DNA of 64,000 bases, taken from contig JARHVA010001923.1 in NCBI GenBank assembly GCA_037957365.1, forward strand, positions 2,019,501 through 2,083,500, in the 5' to 3' direction. Made by a program: the position numbers and the translations under genes. The notes under the pieces are model-generated. The model was not told the DNA's origin. It was given only the letters and a program-made list of their open reading frames with translations, and made no database searches. Shown one piece after another: positions 24,802 through 36,480 of the stretch. Source of the DNA: Torreya grandis. Taxonomy: Eukaryota; Streptophyta; Pinopsida; Cupressales; Taxaceae. The first letter of the stretch is position 1. Each line of letters starts with the position of its first letter.

Positions 24802-25970
24802 ATGTTTTCTATGGTACTTAAACCCTTTATGCATCTTGTTCCTCCCTTAGTTGAGCCTCAACTAAATCCTATTTCCATTTTACCTTTAGTTGAGTATCTT
24901 CCTACTTATTCTATTTCTCCTTCAATAAAGCCTCATTTAGTCTCTTCACTAGCCATACCTCCCCTTGGTGATGGCCTACTTCCTTTATATCCACTTGTTC
25001 CTATGATGACATTCATAGAGTTTTTAGTCATTAGACTAGAGATTGTAAACTATACCAGCCTTCCTTGGCTTCTACTTCTATTCCCTCTATTAGTACACCC
25101 AAAAAATCTACTAACAAGCATATTTGTTATTTCCATGGCATAGATGATCATTATTATACCCATTATTGAAAGATTCAAAAATATATAGACACCTTGTATC
25201 CTACTCTTCCTTAGCATACTGACAAGGCTATACCTCCACCCAAGTTATTACTTGAGTATATTCCAAAATATGGAGAGGTATATTATTTTTGGCACCAATG
25301 CAGTACCCATCACACCAATCATTATCACATCCTCTAGTAGCATCTCCAAGATCACCTTATGACCATTCCTATATCTATTATCCATCCTCCCATAGGTCAC
25401 CTATGTAATAAGGCTACCCTTATTCCCACATGATTCCTTCACTTATGGTCCTTTCTCCACTTGTGGTTCCTCCACTGATGGGTCCTCCTTCACCTATGGA
25501 TCCTTTTTCACCTGGGGTCACTTCTCCACTAGTAGATCCTTCATGTCCCATAGATTCCACTCTTATTCTTTCTATTGAGTATCTTATGCATGATGGCCCT
25601 CATTAGTATGATCCTTTATTTATGCCTACATTTTCTATTAAGGAGATTTGATGAGAAGTATTTTTCCATCTTTCAATAAAGATCAGTGAAACCCCCACTA
25701 CAATTAGAGTACAGCTTCTCATAGATCTATCAGATGTTATGGAGAGTTTTTGTGGACAAATTTATGAATATTTATGAACACAACATGGTGTTATTTCACT
25801 TTCTTATTGATTTTGGATTGGATGTGTTCTCTAAGTTTATATTCATCTATTTTATACCATTTGACTATGTGTCAAATTTTACTTCACTTATCTATCTCAT
25901 ATGGATATTTATATTTCACATTATATTTTGTCTATGATGTCATTTTATTTCCTTCTAATATCTTATAGAT
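24802..25970 (+). pseudogene. N3 post-protease ORF, second part (Pro-rich, CHHC knuckles)
   Basis: 24,802-25,143 is a proline- and leucine-rich frame (many PPL, PLV and PHLVSS-type repeats). From 25,006 a second frame shows three knuckle-like motifs in a row: FSH.TRDCKLYQ (about 25,030), ICYFHGIDDHYYTHY (25,121; second Cys now Tyr) and YYFWHQCSTHHTNHY (25,275). A further Pro-rich tract follows at 25,430-25,560 (SPLVVPPLMGPPSPMDP), then a segment at 25,735-25,800 that matches N2 and N1. Overall it resembles a second Gag- or nucleocapsid-like nucleic-acid-binding protein. The exact role is unknown, and stops and shifts make it a pseudogene. Confidence 0.5.
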
Positions 25971-27740
25971 TATTTTCATGATTACATGCTTTTCTATATG
26001 ATTTCATTTACATGGATGTCTTGTTATTTTCTCATTATTATTTTCTACCTTATATCTATAACATGGATAATCATTATTTTGACTTGGTTATATAAACCTT
26101 GCTCCCTTTAGTACTCCTTACTTACCATGTGATTAGTTGACAAACAAGTCATCTAATTATAATCTCATTTTACTAGTCCATATTGGATCTCCCTTTATTA
26201 CCCTTATTTCCTTTATCAAACTAAGTATACACATGGTTGAAACTTGAGATAACATATTGGTTTATAGGTAATTCTAAGTGTTTTAGTCATTCATGTCTTT
26301 GGATACCCTCCTTTAACTAAAATCTAAAACTCATTCATGTATATCACTTTGTCTCTCATGATTGGTTATTCCAAGTCCATATGGAGAAGGAATCTTAAAA
26401 GCCATAAAAATTCAAGAGACAAATCATTTTAGCACAAGGCAATGATATATAATGGAACATTTAATATTCAAATATTCAAATCACACTAAAAGATGTGATT
26501 CAAAGCACATCACCTTTTTATAATTGAAGCTCAAAATCCACAACTGGCTTCATGATAGATTTGAGGTCCATTGGGGTGTGGTAGGCCAGTAGATTAAGAA
26601 AGGAGAATATAAAACCTTTTATGTCTACCTACTTTCTCACACAAGCACCTAATCTTCATAGTAAACTGATGACTCTATAAGAGGTCTTGAGGAATAGGGA
26701 ACACATTGTGGGAAGGTTGGTCTATTTTGCTTTCCTTGTTCAAAAAACCAACATGATTTGATCTTATTACCTCACTTATTTGCATATACATCTTTGTGTT
26801 TACTATGAATAAGGTATCCTTTGTATATTGATGGTCACTAATCCCTTAGTATCTTTTCTAAGTCCTTAGTATGCCTCATGTTTTCTAAGGTCTTCTCATA
26901 TATGCCTACGTTGTGATTTTTACATTCCCTCTTTCATTTACAATCATCCTCATATTTCCCCTTAATAAATATTGTTTTTTTCACTTATCACTCCCCCATA
27001 GGTATTCCATTTGTGATTTGTAATGTAATACCTTGGATAGGACCAGGACTTCCTCACAAACTACCATTTCAAACATTCATTCTAGAATATTTTCTTAGTT
27101 ATTTCCTCCTCATTGGTGTTATTTTTGTGAGTTGTAGTGTAAGACCATGGATAGGATCAAGATTTCCTCATAAAATTTTCCAATACCTAATTCATAATGA
27201 AATTACATGTGTCAAATTTGAGATAAGTAGTGATTGATCATGAGTTATATGTCATTAACATGCTTCCCATCTTGATATAGTATGTTTTATTATTACTTCA
27301 TTAATCTTTAACTTTTATCTTTTTATTTTACAATTGCATGGACAATTTTTCTTAAGTTTTTTGTACTTCCTAGCTTGAATTAGTGTGATCAATTTAAGTT
27401 CATTTTTCCAATTTTGTTTCTCTTGTATACTTCCCAATGTGATTTAGTACGATTGACTAACTTAATTATTTTGATTTTTATACCATTTGGTGTTTCTTAT
27501 GCCTTATATTTTTTTACATTATTTTCATACTTCAAAATGTGATATAGTGTGATTTTACTTGTTTTAATTTGGTTTAAATCTTTTTCATGTTTTAAAAACA
27601 TTTTGTTATCTTTTTTACCATCTTTGGTTTATTATATCTAGTCATCTTTTGTTATTACACATTTCCAATCATGATATAGTGTGTAGTATATTTTTTTTTG
27701 ATTACTTATACTTTTCCAAATCATTTTTGCATTTTTATTT
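25971..27740 (+). other. Non-coding 3' part of N3 before Y
   Basis: 26,490-26,710 aligns with N1 (3,840-4,050) and with N2 on the minus strand near 11,100. It is AT-rich and lacks protein similarity. The open frame 27,013-27,237 coincides with the two-unit repeat and is not supported as a gene on its own. Confidence 0.6.
27010..27180 (+). repeat. Two-unit ~107-bp repeat of N3
   Basis: 'TTTGTGATTTGTAATGTAAT' then ACCTTGGATAGGACC at 27,011, and 'TTTGTGAGTTGTAGTGTAAG' then ACCATGGATAGGATC at about 27,124. Both are followed by '(G/A)A(C/T)TTCCTCA(C/T)AAA'. The pair is conserved in N2 (minus strand 10,640-10,830), so the duplication predates the split of these copies. Confidence 0.8.
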
Positions 27741-27745
27741 TTAAT
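27741..27745. repeat. Left target-site duplication of Y (TTAAT)
   Basis: TTAAT here and again at 39,266-39,270, immediately outside the two LTRs of Y. A perfect 5-base match in an old insertion. Confidence 0.9.
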
Positions 27746-30314
27746 TATTGGAAAAATTTGGCTCACGTAAGAAAATTTGACTGAATATGGTTTGAATAGC
27801 TAAGCAAGGATCCTATTGAGAGAGTGGTCTGATGCTAGAAGAAGCAAACATACTTCAAGAGAAGATAACTTGTCATTGGCAAGCTTTTGAAACAATTTAA
27901 GCAAGCTTAAAGTGTAAATTTGGTGATCTTAAGGAGCTAAACCATCATGGCACATCACATAGGAATTAACATGTTAGTTTGGTTGAACATTTTATAAGTG
28001 TAATTGGAGAGGCCTCTCAAAGTTGAATAACTACAAGGAAATGATATTTTTCATTCCTTGAAGGTCCTCTAAAAATTTGGTGTCTTGAATAGTTTTCTAT
28101 ATCAAGATATAAACCTGTAAATATGATTTAGTAGTGAGAGATGTGCCTAGGAACATCAAATAAAAACCACAAAAAATAGCCATTTTGATTAAAAAAATAT
28201 TTAATGAGCTTCAAGTTGAATTTATGTCTAATAAGTGGTATGATCTTAGAGTCGAATATCAAATATCAATGGCATGTGAGTGATCTCATGAAGTCAATGA
28301 GTCAATAAATATCTATGGTGAACATTTAATCATGTAGTTGAAGATCAACAATGAGCCTGAATTTTAAGAGGTCAAAGGATCATAAGGATGAATGTGAATG
28401 TGAGAAGTGTCTCAATCATAGTGAATAACTAATCAAATTAATGGGACATATTTGATCATGGAAAATAAGATTTGATGGAGCATGTTTGACCATGTGGATG
28501 CAAATAAATGGTGCAAGCAAAGTCAAAAGGTTAGAGGATCTTGAGAATGAATGTGAGGTTTTCATGTGGATTAAGTGCATTCAATTAGAGGAACTGATAG
28601 CTAGGTCTATAATAAGCATGCGAGACCATCAACTGTTACATTTTTGAGATCTGAGATCAAAACAAACATGAAGCTAAAAAATGACATCGTCTAGAGAGTA
28701 GATTGATGATCAATGGTAATAATTGAAGTTAAATAAAAAAGACTCATGAGGATATAACAAGGTATATTTTATTAAATATTCATAAGGAACAAGATGAGGA
28801 CACACATCTAAGGTGACAATAGTTAAGTTTTAAAATGAAATAATCAACCCAAAGGAAATGTCATAAAGGTAGACATGTTAGATCAATAGATTTTTCTACC
28901 TAAGCATGCAAATGATTAAATAAAAGATCGAGATATGAATATGGGATACCATATCAAACCCTAAAAATTAATCTACTACCATTAGAGATCAGTTCAACCT
29001 CTCAAAATCTTTCATATGTATGATTTATGTCTTGTCTATGATCAAGGAGATAAGTACCCTATGAATCTTCATTTGAGATCATGACTATATGAAAACCAAT
29101 AAATGGAATTGGTTTTCATCTATAAATAGAACCGTATTCAAATTTTAGAGTAAAGGTAGAGTGGTCATAGTTAAAGGAGTTGGTGTAAGGGCATGGTGAT
29201 CCTAAAAATTATGTTTTGAAGGGATACTAGACAAATGATCTCAAATGACTACCTAATAATGTAAAAGATATATCAAGATGAAGTATGGTATAACAAGCTC
29301 ATTAAGTAGATGGAGAGTTTGAAGGTTGAGAGTCCAAAGTGGAGAATTCAACGAATTTCTAAAAGTCTTTAGGGGCTTTCCCATTTGAATAGATCATGAC
29401 TCACCATCTTCAACCACATTCTTGTCTTCTAGTATGTTTCTCAGCCAATGAAAGGGATTAAAGGCTATTAGGACAAATAAAAGTTAATTCAATAATGAAG
29501 GATTAATCCTAATTAGATCAAAATGTAGTTCAAAACTCATTAAAAGGTGGTCGTATCTCATTTAATTATTTTTTATGATGTGCTCCCTCTCACTCTCTCC
29601 TCCCTTTTTCTCCTATATCTCCTATTTTATCCCTCATTGTAACTCTCTCTCTCTAATCTTGAATTCTCATAAGGATTCTCTAATTTTTGAAGATCAAGAG
29701 ACTCTTATTTGATAAGGCTAAACCCTATAATTTTTTTTAAAAACTACCTATTGATGTAATAAGACAATTTTTACTTGTCTCTTGCCTTTGACTAGTGTTT
29801 TAGTAAGCTTGTGCATGATGGCCTTGTGAAAGAGATTCTTCCATATCCATTGTCCTTATTTATTTCCTCTTTTAAGGTGTTTTCAAGATTTTGGCAAGTT
29901 TGAACTTGTGTTCTTTTGCCATTAATAGATGCGTAATGTGATTCCTATAATTCCTTTTTGCTTCCTTGATTACTTGGTGAGCTTAGTTCATTAAATACTT
30001 ATGTAATTAGCTAGTTTATGAGATTGTGTGATCAAACATTATCTTATGTTGATCTAGTTTTGGTTTCAAGCATATGTGAGTCCTATTTAAATTTTTTTCA
30101 TCACCTTTTAGCTCTCTTAAAACCCTTTCCCCCCTTTCTAACCCCTTTTTAAGTAGAAGAATTAGTACAGGTAATCCATCAAGAGGAAGCCAAGTTTATC
30201 CAAAGGTTCAACCCCATTATAGGATACCCATAGCCTAGGGTTGTCCCAATATTATGGATTAGTTAGAGGGAGCCTAAAGAACTCTCTCCAAGGGTACAAA
30301 TTAATGCCAAAATA
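27746..30314 (+). repeat. 5' LTR of Y
   Basis: 2,569 bases, aligned along its length with 36,740-39,265. It begins TATTGG where the 3' copy has TGTCGG (TG changed to TA) and ends AAAATA where the 3' copy has ATAACA (CA changed to TA). A pyrimidine-rich tract at about 29,585-29,660 (CTCTCACTCTCTCCTCCC) is kept in both. By eye over the first 200 bases the two LTRs differ at roughly 15-20% of positions. Confidence 0.93.
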
Positions 30315-30319
30315 ATTTA

Positions 30320-30337
30320 TAGCATGCTCGGTGGGAT
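30320..30337 (+). other. Primer-binding site of Y
   Basis: TAGCATGCTCGGTGGGAT, 5 bases after the 5' LTR. It looks like the plant PBS type TGGCAYGCYCGGTGGGA with TGG changed to TAG. The tRNA identity is not assigned. Confidence 0.55.
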
Positions 30338-30469
30338 TTATTTTGAATAATATTGGTTAAATTTTGATGCTAGTTTGATCAATTTACAATAGTTATAGAT
30401 TTCATCTTTCAGTATCTGATGACTCTGAAGAACATTCAACATTCTGGTGTAGAGTAGTAGTTGTCTTTC

Positions 30470-31910
30470 ATGCCAAAGGTGACTACAACATCAGCTTCTA
30501 GGGGTATTCCTTTTGAATTAAATTTAAACTCATTAAAAAGGTTAAGATTTACTAATAATCATCCATAGAAAGGGAACTTTCCTCATAAACTAATCTAAAA
30601 ATCTACCTCTACAAGAAGATCTTTATTAGGTCCTTTCATTGCCATGGTATCCCCTAGAGATTTTCCCTTTGTGGATTTCAATGGCTAGAGTCCTTTAGAC
30701 CTATAATAGTATGATCCTATTCCATTAGCATCTCTTAAAATTTTCCCTTATTTTACTAGAGACCAATGTACACCCCCCTCTAAGCACCTTATGTATGTAT
30801 CCATTTTTTGCAATATTCATAATGTTAATGAGGAAAATGTGGCTATTAGGTTATTAGCCATCTCTTTCAAGGGTGAAGCCTTAGATTGGTATAGAAGCCT
30901 TACTTGCAACTCCATCACATCATGGGATAAATTAGGATATACATTGTGTAAGATATTCAAAGATAAGAGTGACCATTTATCACTTGTAGAACAGTTAACC
31001 ATAAGCAAAAGGGCCCCTCATAAAGCCATGCAAGACTTGAACGTAAGGTTTCAAAAGACATGGAATATAATTATAGTCTATGTTAGGCCTACCCCAAGAT
31101 TTTATTTCATTTATTATTTTAAGTCTCTTAATAGTGATATTGTAGTAATTATTTAGTCTATGGGAGGGACCACACTACCAAATGCTTATGAGGTGGAAAT
31201 CAGAGCAGAGAATTACCTAGTACAAGTTGACAAGCTTACACCTAGACCACCAATGTCTTTATTTCCTAAGATTTAACCACCTCTTATTTATATTCCTCCC
31301 CTTATTTTCATTATATCTATGCCAACCCTTGTTACTATACCTATGCCAAATCAAGAAAAGGCTTCAACTAGTCAATCTAGTGACTCCCAAGAACACAAGA
31401 ACTTTCAAGAACTTAATATCATGTTTCAATCCTTGGGAAATGAATTGGTGAGTGTTAAGAGGTAGAAAACCCAATATAATAGACATTATCAAGCTCCATA
31501 TCAGCCTTATTATCAATAGTATCAATAAAATAGGCCACCCTACAAAAGAAACTTCCAAAGTCAAGGCCAACAATAAAGCTAAGGACAAGGGCAGCCTAGC
31601 TATAATAGATAGAACAACTATAATATAAATGTTGGAATAACTTCCAACAATTTGGTCTCTACTCAAAAAAGCATTGCTCAAGAATTTGAGGCTACCATGC
31701 CTTATAATTACTCATTTGGTCAATCTATTATCCCAAACACTAAGTTCAATCAGGATTTCAATGATCAATGGCAAATAGTTGTTAATTATGGGTGCAATCA
31801 GGATATTATGGCTTAGAACATAGAATTACCTATGACAAAAAAATTTGAAGATCCTCAACAAGGAAAGGGTCTAATCAAGGACAAATCTAGTTGGGTGCTA
31901 TAATGGTAAC
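30470..31910 (+). pseudogene. gag of Y
   Basis: The first ATG in frame is at 30,470 (MPKVTTTSASRG). The frame is held for about 480 codons with scattered in-frame TAG/TAA stops, the longest open part being 30,791-31,156. At 30,860-30,960 it reads ISFKGEALDWYRSL then SITSWDKLGYTLCKIFKDK. This is the hallmark 'LKGeAl.WY..L...SI.sWdeL...F...F' of the retrotransposon gag (capsid) domain. The C-terminal part (31,480-31,640) is rich in Tyr, Gln and Asn (YQAPYQPYYQ, RPPYKRNFQ), a usual gag tail. I see no CCHC knuckle in it. Its job would be capsid formation; this copy is inactive. Confidence 0.8.
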
Positions 31911-32429
31911 TTATGAGTAGGAAGAGTGTTATGAATCTAAGCAGTAAGCTAGTTCTAGCCAAGCATACATTCCAGTGGTAGCTAATACAAAGTTCAAAAG
32001 AAGAAATGTGGATGGTAACCAATAAGAAATAAAATAGCCTCCTATTAATACTCCATTACTATAAAATCCAAGTGAACCTACTACTACTCCAAAGGTTCAA
32101 ACAACTCCAAATAATCAATACCAAAGGAATGCCTTTGTACCCCAAAACTCACAAATTCAAAGTACAATTGTAGCTCCCAAATCACAACCAAAGGTTGGTG
32201 GTTTTCCCATCAAATTTTTTTTGTAAAAGAAGAAATCCAATGTGAGTGTGCCAATATGGGATGTGTTTTCCATGCCTAGAAAAGTGTATATCTTTCAAGA
32301 AGGATTATCAAATATCAAAGTTTTTAAGAAGCCATCGAGTAAGGAGAATGTGGTTCTCATAATGAAACCAAGGGATCTAATGAAAAGAAATCAAGTAAAA
32401 TTGTCAAAAATCCTCCCTTATGCATTTAT

Positions 32430-33005
32430 ATGATCATTGGTGACTCTTTGGTACATAACTATTTGGTAGATAGTGGAATAAGTACTTAAGTGATGCCAAA
32501 ATCTATAGCTAATCATCTTGGTTTAAAATGTGAGCCCAAATCTATAAGATTTATGTAGTTTGATATCTCTTCTGCCAAACCATATGGTATTATTAAAAAT
32601 CTCAACTTTACCCTATATGATTTCCCTAGCATATCAATGGCTCAACACATGTTGATTCTAGATGTGCCTCCTCATTCTAGAGACTTCACAACAAAAATTA
32701 GGGGTTATCTAGTAGCAGACTGGTCTTACATGGCTTTCAAGATAAGGTATGGGACCAAGGTGTCCATCAAGGTTGATGCCATTGAAAATTTTCACATTGA
32801 TAATTATGCGTTAGATAACATAAACATAAACTATACCGTTCTTGATGAGAATGAACACCTAATTGGTCAAGACCTAAACACTCATCCTGAAGAGATAATT
32901 GATATGTTATTATATGAGTTATGGAGGGAAAATCAATTAGCTAACCCTTTAGAAGGTGTTGAGGAAAGAGACATAGGAGTCTACTACTTACATGAGAAGA
33001 ACTAG
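32430..33005 (+). pseudogene. Aspartic protease of Y
   Basis: Frame with IIGDSLVHNYLVDSGIST: the active-site motif VDSG is at 32,466-32,477, followed by MPKSIANHLGL (helix after the active site) and, further on, YDFPSISMAQHMLILDVPP. The part from 32,637 to 33,005 is open for 122 codons and ends GVYYLHEKN. The LLGRPW-type motif expected after the active site is not clear; LDVPPHSRDF stands in its place, as in some Tat/Athila-type proteases. It would cleave Gag-Pol. In-frame stops at about 32,487 and 32,556 break it. Confidence 0.7.
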
Positions 33006-33049
33006 TCCATGTCATCTCTCATTAGGCCATAAGAAGACTCCAATGGCTT

Positions 33050-33600
33050 GTAAAAATTATTCTTTGATGGCTTAAGAAGAAAACATGGAGTAGGTGTAGG
33101 TGTGATGTTAATACCCCTTCTAGTGATAAGTATTTCTCTTCTTATAGAATTAAATTCAATTAATCTTGTAATGAGATGGAGTATGAGGGCCTTATTCATG
33201 GCCTTCAATGGGCTAGTAAAGGAAGAATTAAGTAATTTTAAGTATATGGGGATAGTGAACAAGCCAAAACATTACAAAGAATCCTTTGATAAAGTCTTAT
33301 AAACATAGATTATGGGATATGCTTAATGATTTTGAGGAATTCAACATCTAAGTAGTGATAAGGAACCAAAATCATCATGTTGATAGGTTGGTAGATGTGG
33401 GAGCTCATTTTGATATCCCAAGTGAGTTGAAAAGGCCTAAAGTGCAGCCACATGTAAAAGTGGTGGTAAGATAATCAGTGCCAAATAATGAAGCTCATTG
33501 TTAGGTCTTTGAAAGTGACAAGTAGATTGCTTGTTTCTTGCAATAGGAATTAGAGTTCTCCTCAATAAACCAAGAAATCTTCAACATCAATAGAAGGATC
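33050..33600 (+). pseudogene. Archaeal-type RNase H domain of Y, upstream of RT
   Basis: LFFDGLRRKHGVGVGVML at 33,057 (first catalytic Asp in FDG). After a +1 shift come TPSSDKYFSSYRIKFN, NEMEYEGLIHGLQWAS (catalytic Glu, 33,172-33,220) and VYGDSE (second Asp, about 33,242). After another shift come RLWDMLNDFEEFNI, RNQNHHVDRLVDVG and AHFDIPSEL (His/Asp end, 33,360-33,430). The 'NMEYEAL.HGL' block and the C-terminal 'N..AD.LA..GS.F' pattern mark the aRH (RNase H type I-like) domain acquired by Tat-group gypsy elements. It lies between protease and RT, whereas a second, gypsy-type RNase H follows RT. Confidence 0.75.
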
Positions 33601-33611
33601 AAATTATTCAA

Positions 33612-34690
33612 TTGACATATAATAAGCTTCCTAAAGGGCTAGTCACCCTTGAAGGTCTTTTCCATGAGGGAGACCATATGAGGAAATACAAGGAAATAAT
33701 GTTAACTAATGAGGAGAACTATGAAACAATTATTATCCTTAAAAATAAATTACTCAATCTTGGAAAGGCAAGCACTAAGGCTAAAATGCATGGTTTCATT
33801 GAGATTTGTAGAGAATATGCAAATATCTTTGCTTGGGAATATAGTGACCTGAGAGGTTTTGACCCCAAGCTAGCCCAACACACTATATAATTAGAGGCTA
33901 ATGCCAAGCCTCTCAGGTAGAATAAAAGGCCTATCAACCCAAAATTGAAGATCTTATGAGGAAATAATTGACTAAGTTGATTGAATCCAAGGTCATTTTT
34001 TCTTATCAAGCACTCCTCATGGATGGCCAATATAGTACCTATGAGGAAGAAGAATGGGGACATCTGGTTGTGTGTTGACTTCATAGATTTGAATAGGGTA
34101 TCCTTGAAATATCATTACCCCTTACCATCCATGGATCAACTTCTTTAGATAGTTGTTGGTTCATAATGTTTCTCTTTTTTAGATGGGTACTCAGGATATA
34201 ACTAGGTAATAGTAAGAGAAGAAGATCAATATAAGATTGCCTTCACCATAAATTGGGGCACATATGCTTACTAGAAGATACATTTTGGCTTGTCCAATGC
34301 TATGGAAAATTTATAAAGAGCCATGGGCATGGCCTTCTAAGGATTGGCAAATCAAATGGTGTTGGTCTACTTGGATGACATCATAGTTTTCTCCAAGAAG
34401 GCTAGTGAGCACTTAGATCACCTAAGGTTGATATTTGAAATATGAAAATAGTATGGGATCTCTTTAAATCCCAAGAAATGTGTGTTTATTACTCATGAAG
34501 GCAAACTCTTGGGACATATTATCTCAAAGTAGAGATTAGCTATTGACCCTGATAGAATAAGTGCCACATTGGCATTATCCTTACCTAAGCATAAGAAGGG
34601 ACTCCAAAGTATCCTTGGGAAAATAAACTTTATGAGAAGTTTTATACATGTTTTTTTAAACCTGTCAAGCCTATCACTACCATGCTAAAG
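33612..34690 (+). pseudogene. Reverse transcriptase of Y
   Basis: The open frame 33,612-33,890 is the pre-RT part (IFAWEYSDLRGFDPKLAQHT, matching the usual 'FAW.Y.DL.G.....H.I'). RT proper follows: MRKKNGDIWLCVDF.DLN (34,040-34,095), YHYPLPSMDQLL, FLDGYSGYN (34,177-34,205), KIHFGLSNA (34,280-34,305), LVYLDDIIVFSKK with the catalytic YLDD at 34,368-34,379, then SLNPKKCVF and KLLGHIIS. It copies element RNA into DNA. Several TAG stops replace expected Gln or Trp codons, for example at FGLSNAMENL.RAMG. Confidence 0.85.
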
Positions 34691-34789
34691 AAGAACCAAG
34701 TGTTCACTTGGTTAAATTAAGGTAAAGCATCTTTTGAGGCTATCAAGAAATCCATTGCCTAAGTACCCTTGTTCATGAATCTTGATTTC

Positions 34790-35200
34790 TCAAAGGATTT
34801 CATAATGTAAACCTTTACCAATGTTGACAATATATCAACTATGTTGATGTAGAATAATGGTGAAGGACTTAAGTAGGCAATTGCCTTTTTTAGTCAAAGG
34901 CTTGAGGTATATGAAGTAAGGTACACTTTTATAGAAAATTAGGTTCTTCTACCTTTGAGAAGCCTTAAAATTTTTAGACCAATACTCTCCAATAACAATA
35001 TTCATCTTATGGTGTCTCATCTTAGAGTGAAGGACTTCCTTATCAATAAAGACTTGAATGAGAAGAGGGTTGGATGGATTACTAAGTTCATGGAGTATGA
35101 TGTAGAGATCAAGGTCACTAAGATTGTAAGAAGAAAATGCTTATGTGATCATATAGTGGATGACCTTCAAGAAAATAAGGAAGGTTTTTTGGTGATGTAA
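34790..35200 (+). pseudogene. Gypsy-type RNase H of Y
   Basis: Follows RT directly. EGLKQAIAFFSQRLEVYEVR (about 34,863-34,925) and ENQVLLPLRSLKIFRPILS with Gln as a TAG stop correspond to the 'I.Y.S..L...E..Y...EKE.LA...A..K.R.YL' region. VSHLRVKDFLINKDLNEKR and GWITKFMEYDVEIKVTK (35,015-35,120) are the tether end of RNase H. The first catalytic Asp region (FTNVDNISTML near 34,812) is degraded. The last open part is 34,955-35,200. Confidence 0.75.
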
Positions 35201-35389
35201 GATAACTCACAAAAAAATGCACGTCTACCTCACACTAGTTGGCTTTAATACATGACACATTTATTGATAATAGGTCAATGCCCTCAAAGTATGGATAGAT
35301 CAAAGAGAAGGTATTTTATACTTTAGTCCATACCTTATGCATTAGTTGATGGGGTTTTATTCAAAAATAACCTCAATGGAGTTCTTCTT

Positions 35390-36480
35390 AGGTGAATAGA
35401 TGATAATCAAGTAGAAAATCTCTTGGATCAATTCCGTGATAGACCTGTAGGAGGCCATTTTGATCCAAGAACTAAAATAGCAAAAGTGATGAGAGTTGGT
35501 TATTACTAGCCTAGCCTTTTCAAGAATGCCTATACATGGGTCAAAAAATGTTAAAAGTGTGATCTATTTTTAGCTAAGCAAAGATTGGCATCCGTTTCTC
35601 TCAACCCAATTCAGGTGGAGAAACCCTTCATGAAATAGGATTTGGACTTTATAAGAATGATTAATCCACCTTCCAATGGAGGATACAAATGGGTTATCAC
35701 TATTATTAACTACTTTACTAGGTGGGTATAAGTAATTTCCATTAAAGAATCTAATTAAATAATAGTGTTGGACTTCTATGATAGCATAGTGACTAGGTTT
35801 GGTGTATTAGCAACACTAATTTCAAATAATGCCTTAGCATTTGTTGGTATGAATACAAGTGAATGGGAACTTAAATTGGGAATCTACCTTAGTACATCCT
35901 CAAATTACTACCCCCAAGGTAATGGATCAGCAGAGTCCACAAATAAGAACTTGATAAGGATTATCAAGACAACCATGGAGGAGAATCATAGATTTTGGCA
36001 CACAAATTTAAGGACAACCTTATGGGCTAATAGAGTGACTCCCAAAGTTTCCATTGACAACTCACCACTTTTCCATGTGTATGGGAGGGAATCAAAATTG
36101 AATATTTCTCTTTAAATACTTTCCTTGGAGCTAGCCCATCAACTTGAGTGATGGAGAGTGAACTTATGAGCGTGAGGATGGTCGAGCTCATGGAGCTTGA
36201 AGAATCAAAGGACCTTGAAATGAAGACATTAAAGTCACATCAAGCTCAAGTCAAGAAATCCTTTGACAAAAGATTCATAGAAAATGACTTAAAATAAGAG
36301 GATCTAGTCCTCAAATGGGATTCAAATAAGGATAAGCCATGCAACCATACCAAGTTTGAAAACTTGTGGAGTGGCCCTTATTTGATCCATGGATGAAAAC
36401 AACATATTAATTTTTAGCTTACCTAGATGGATGGAGAGGTATTACCCATCCTAATCAATTGCATTCATTTAAATCCTTGT
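35390..36480 (+). pseudogene. Integrase of Y
   Basis: Zinc-binding part near 35,450-35,560: GGHFDPRTKIAKVMRVGYY then a TAG at 35,507 where related proteins have Trp, and VKKC..CDLF. Catalytic core: LDFIRMINP (first Asp), NYFTRWV, ISNNALAF at about 35,820 (the second Asp of 'SDNG' is changed to Asn, a G-to-A change) and GNGSAESTNKNLI with the Glu (35,923-35,960). It is open from 35,765 to 36,115. After a shift a GPY/F-type end is seen, ENLWSGPYLI near 36,360. I find no chromodomain. The enzyme would insert element DNA; this copy has lost a catalytic residue as well as its frame. Confidence 0.8.

Noticed and set aside
27013..27237. 74-codon open frame with repeated PWIG..PHK phrases
   Set aside because: It coincides with a two-unit nucleotide repeat in the non-coding 3' part of N3, and the N2 copy does not keep a long frame, so it is more likely a repeat than a protein.
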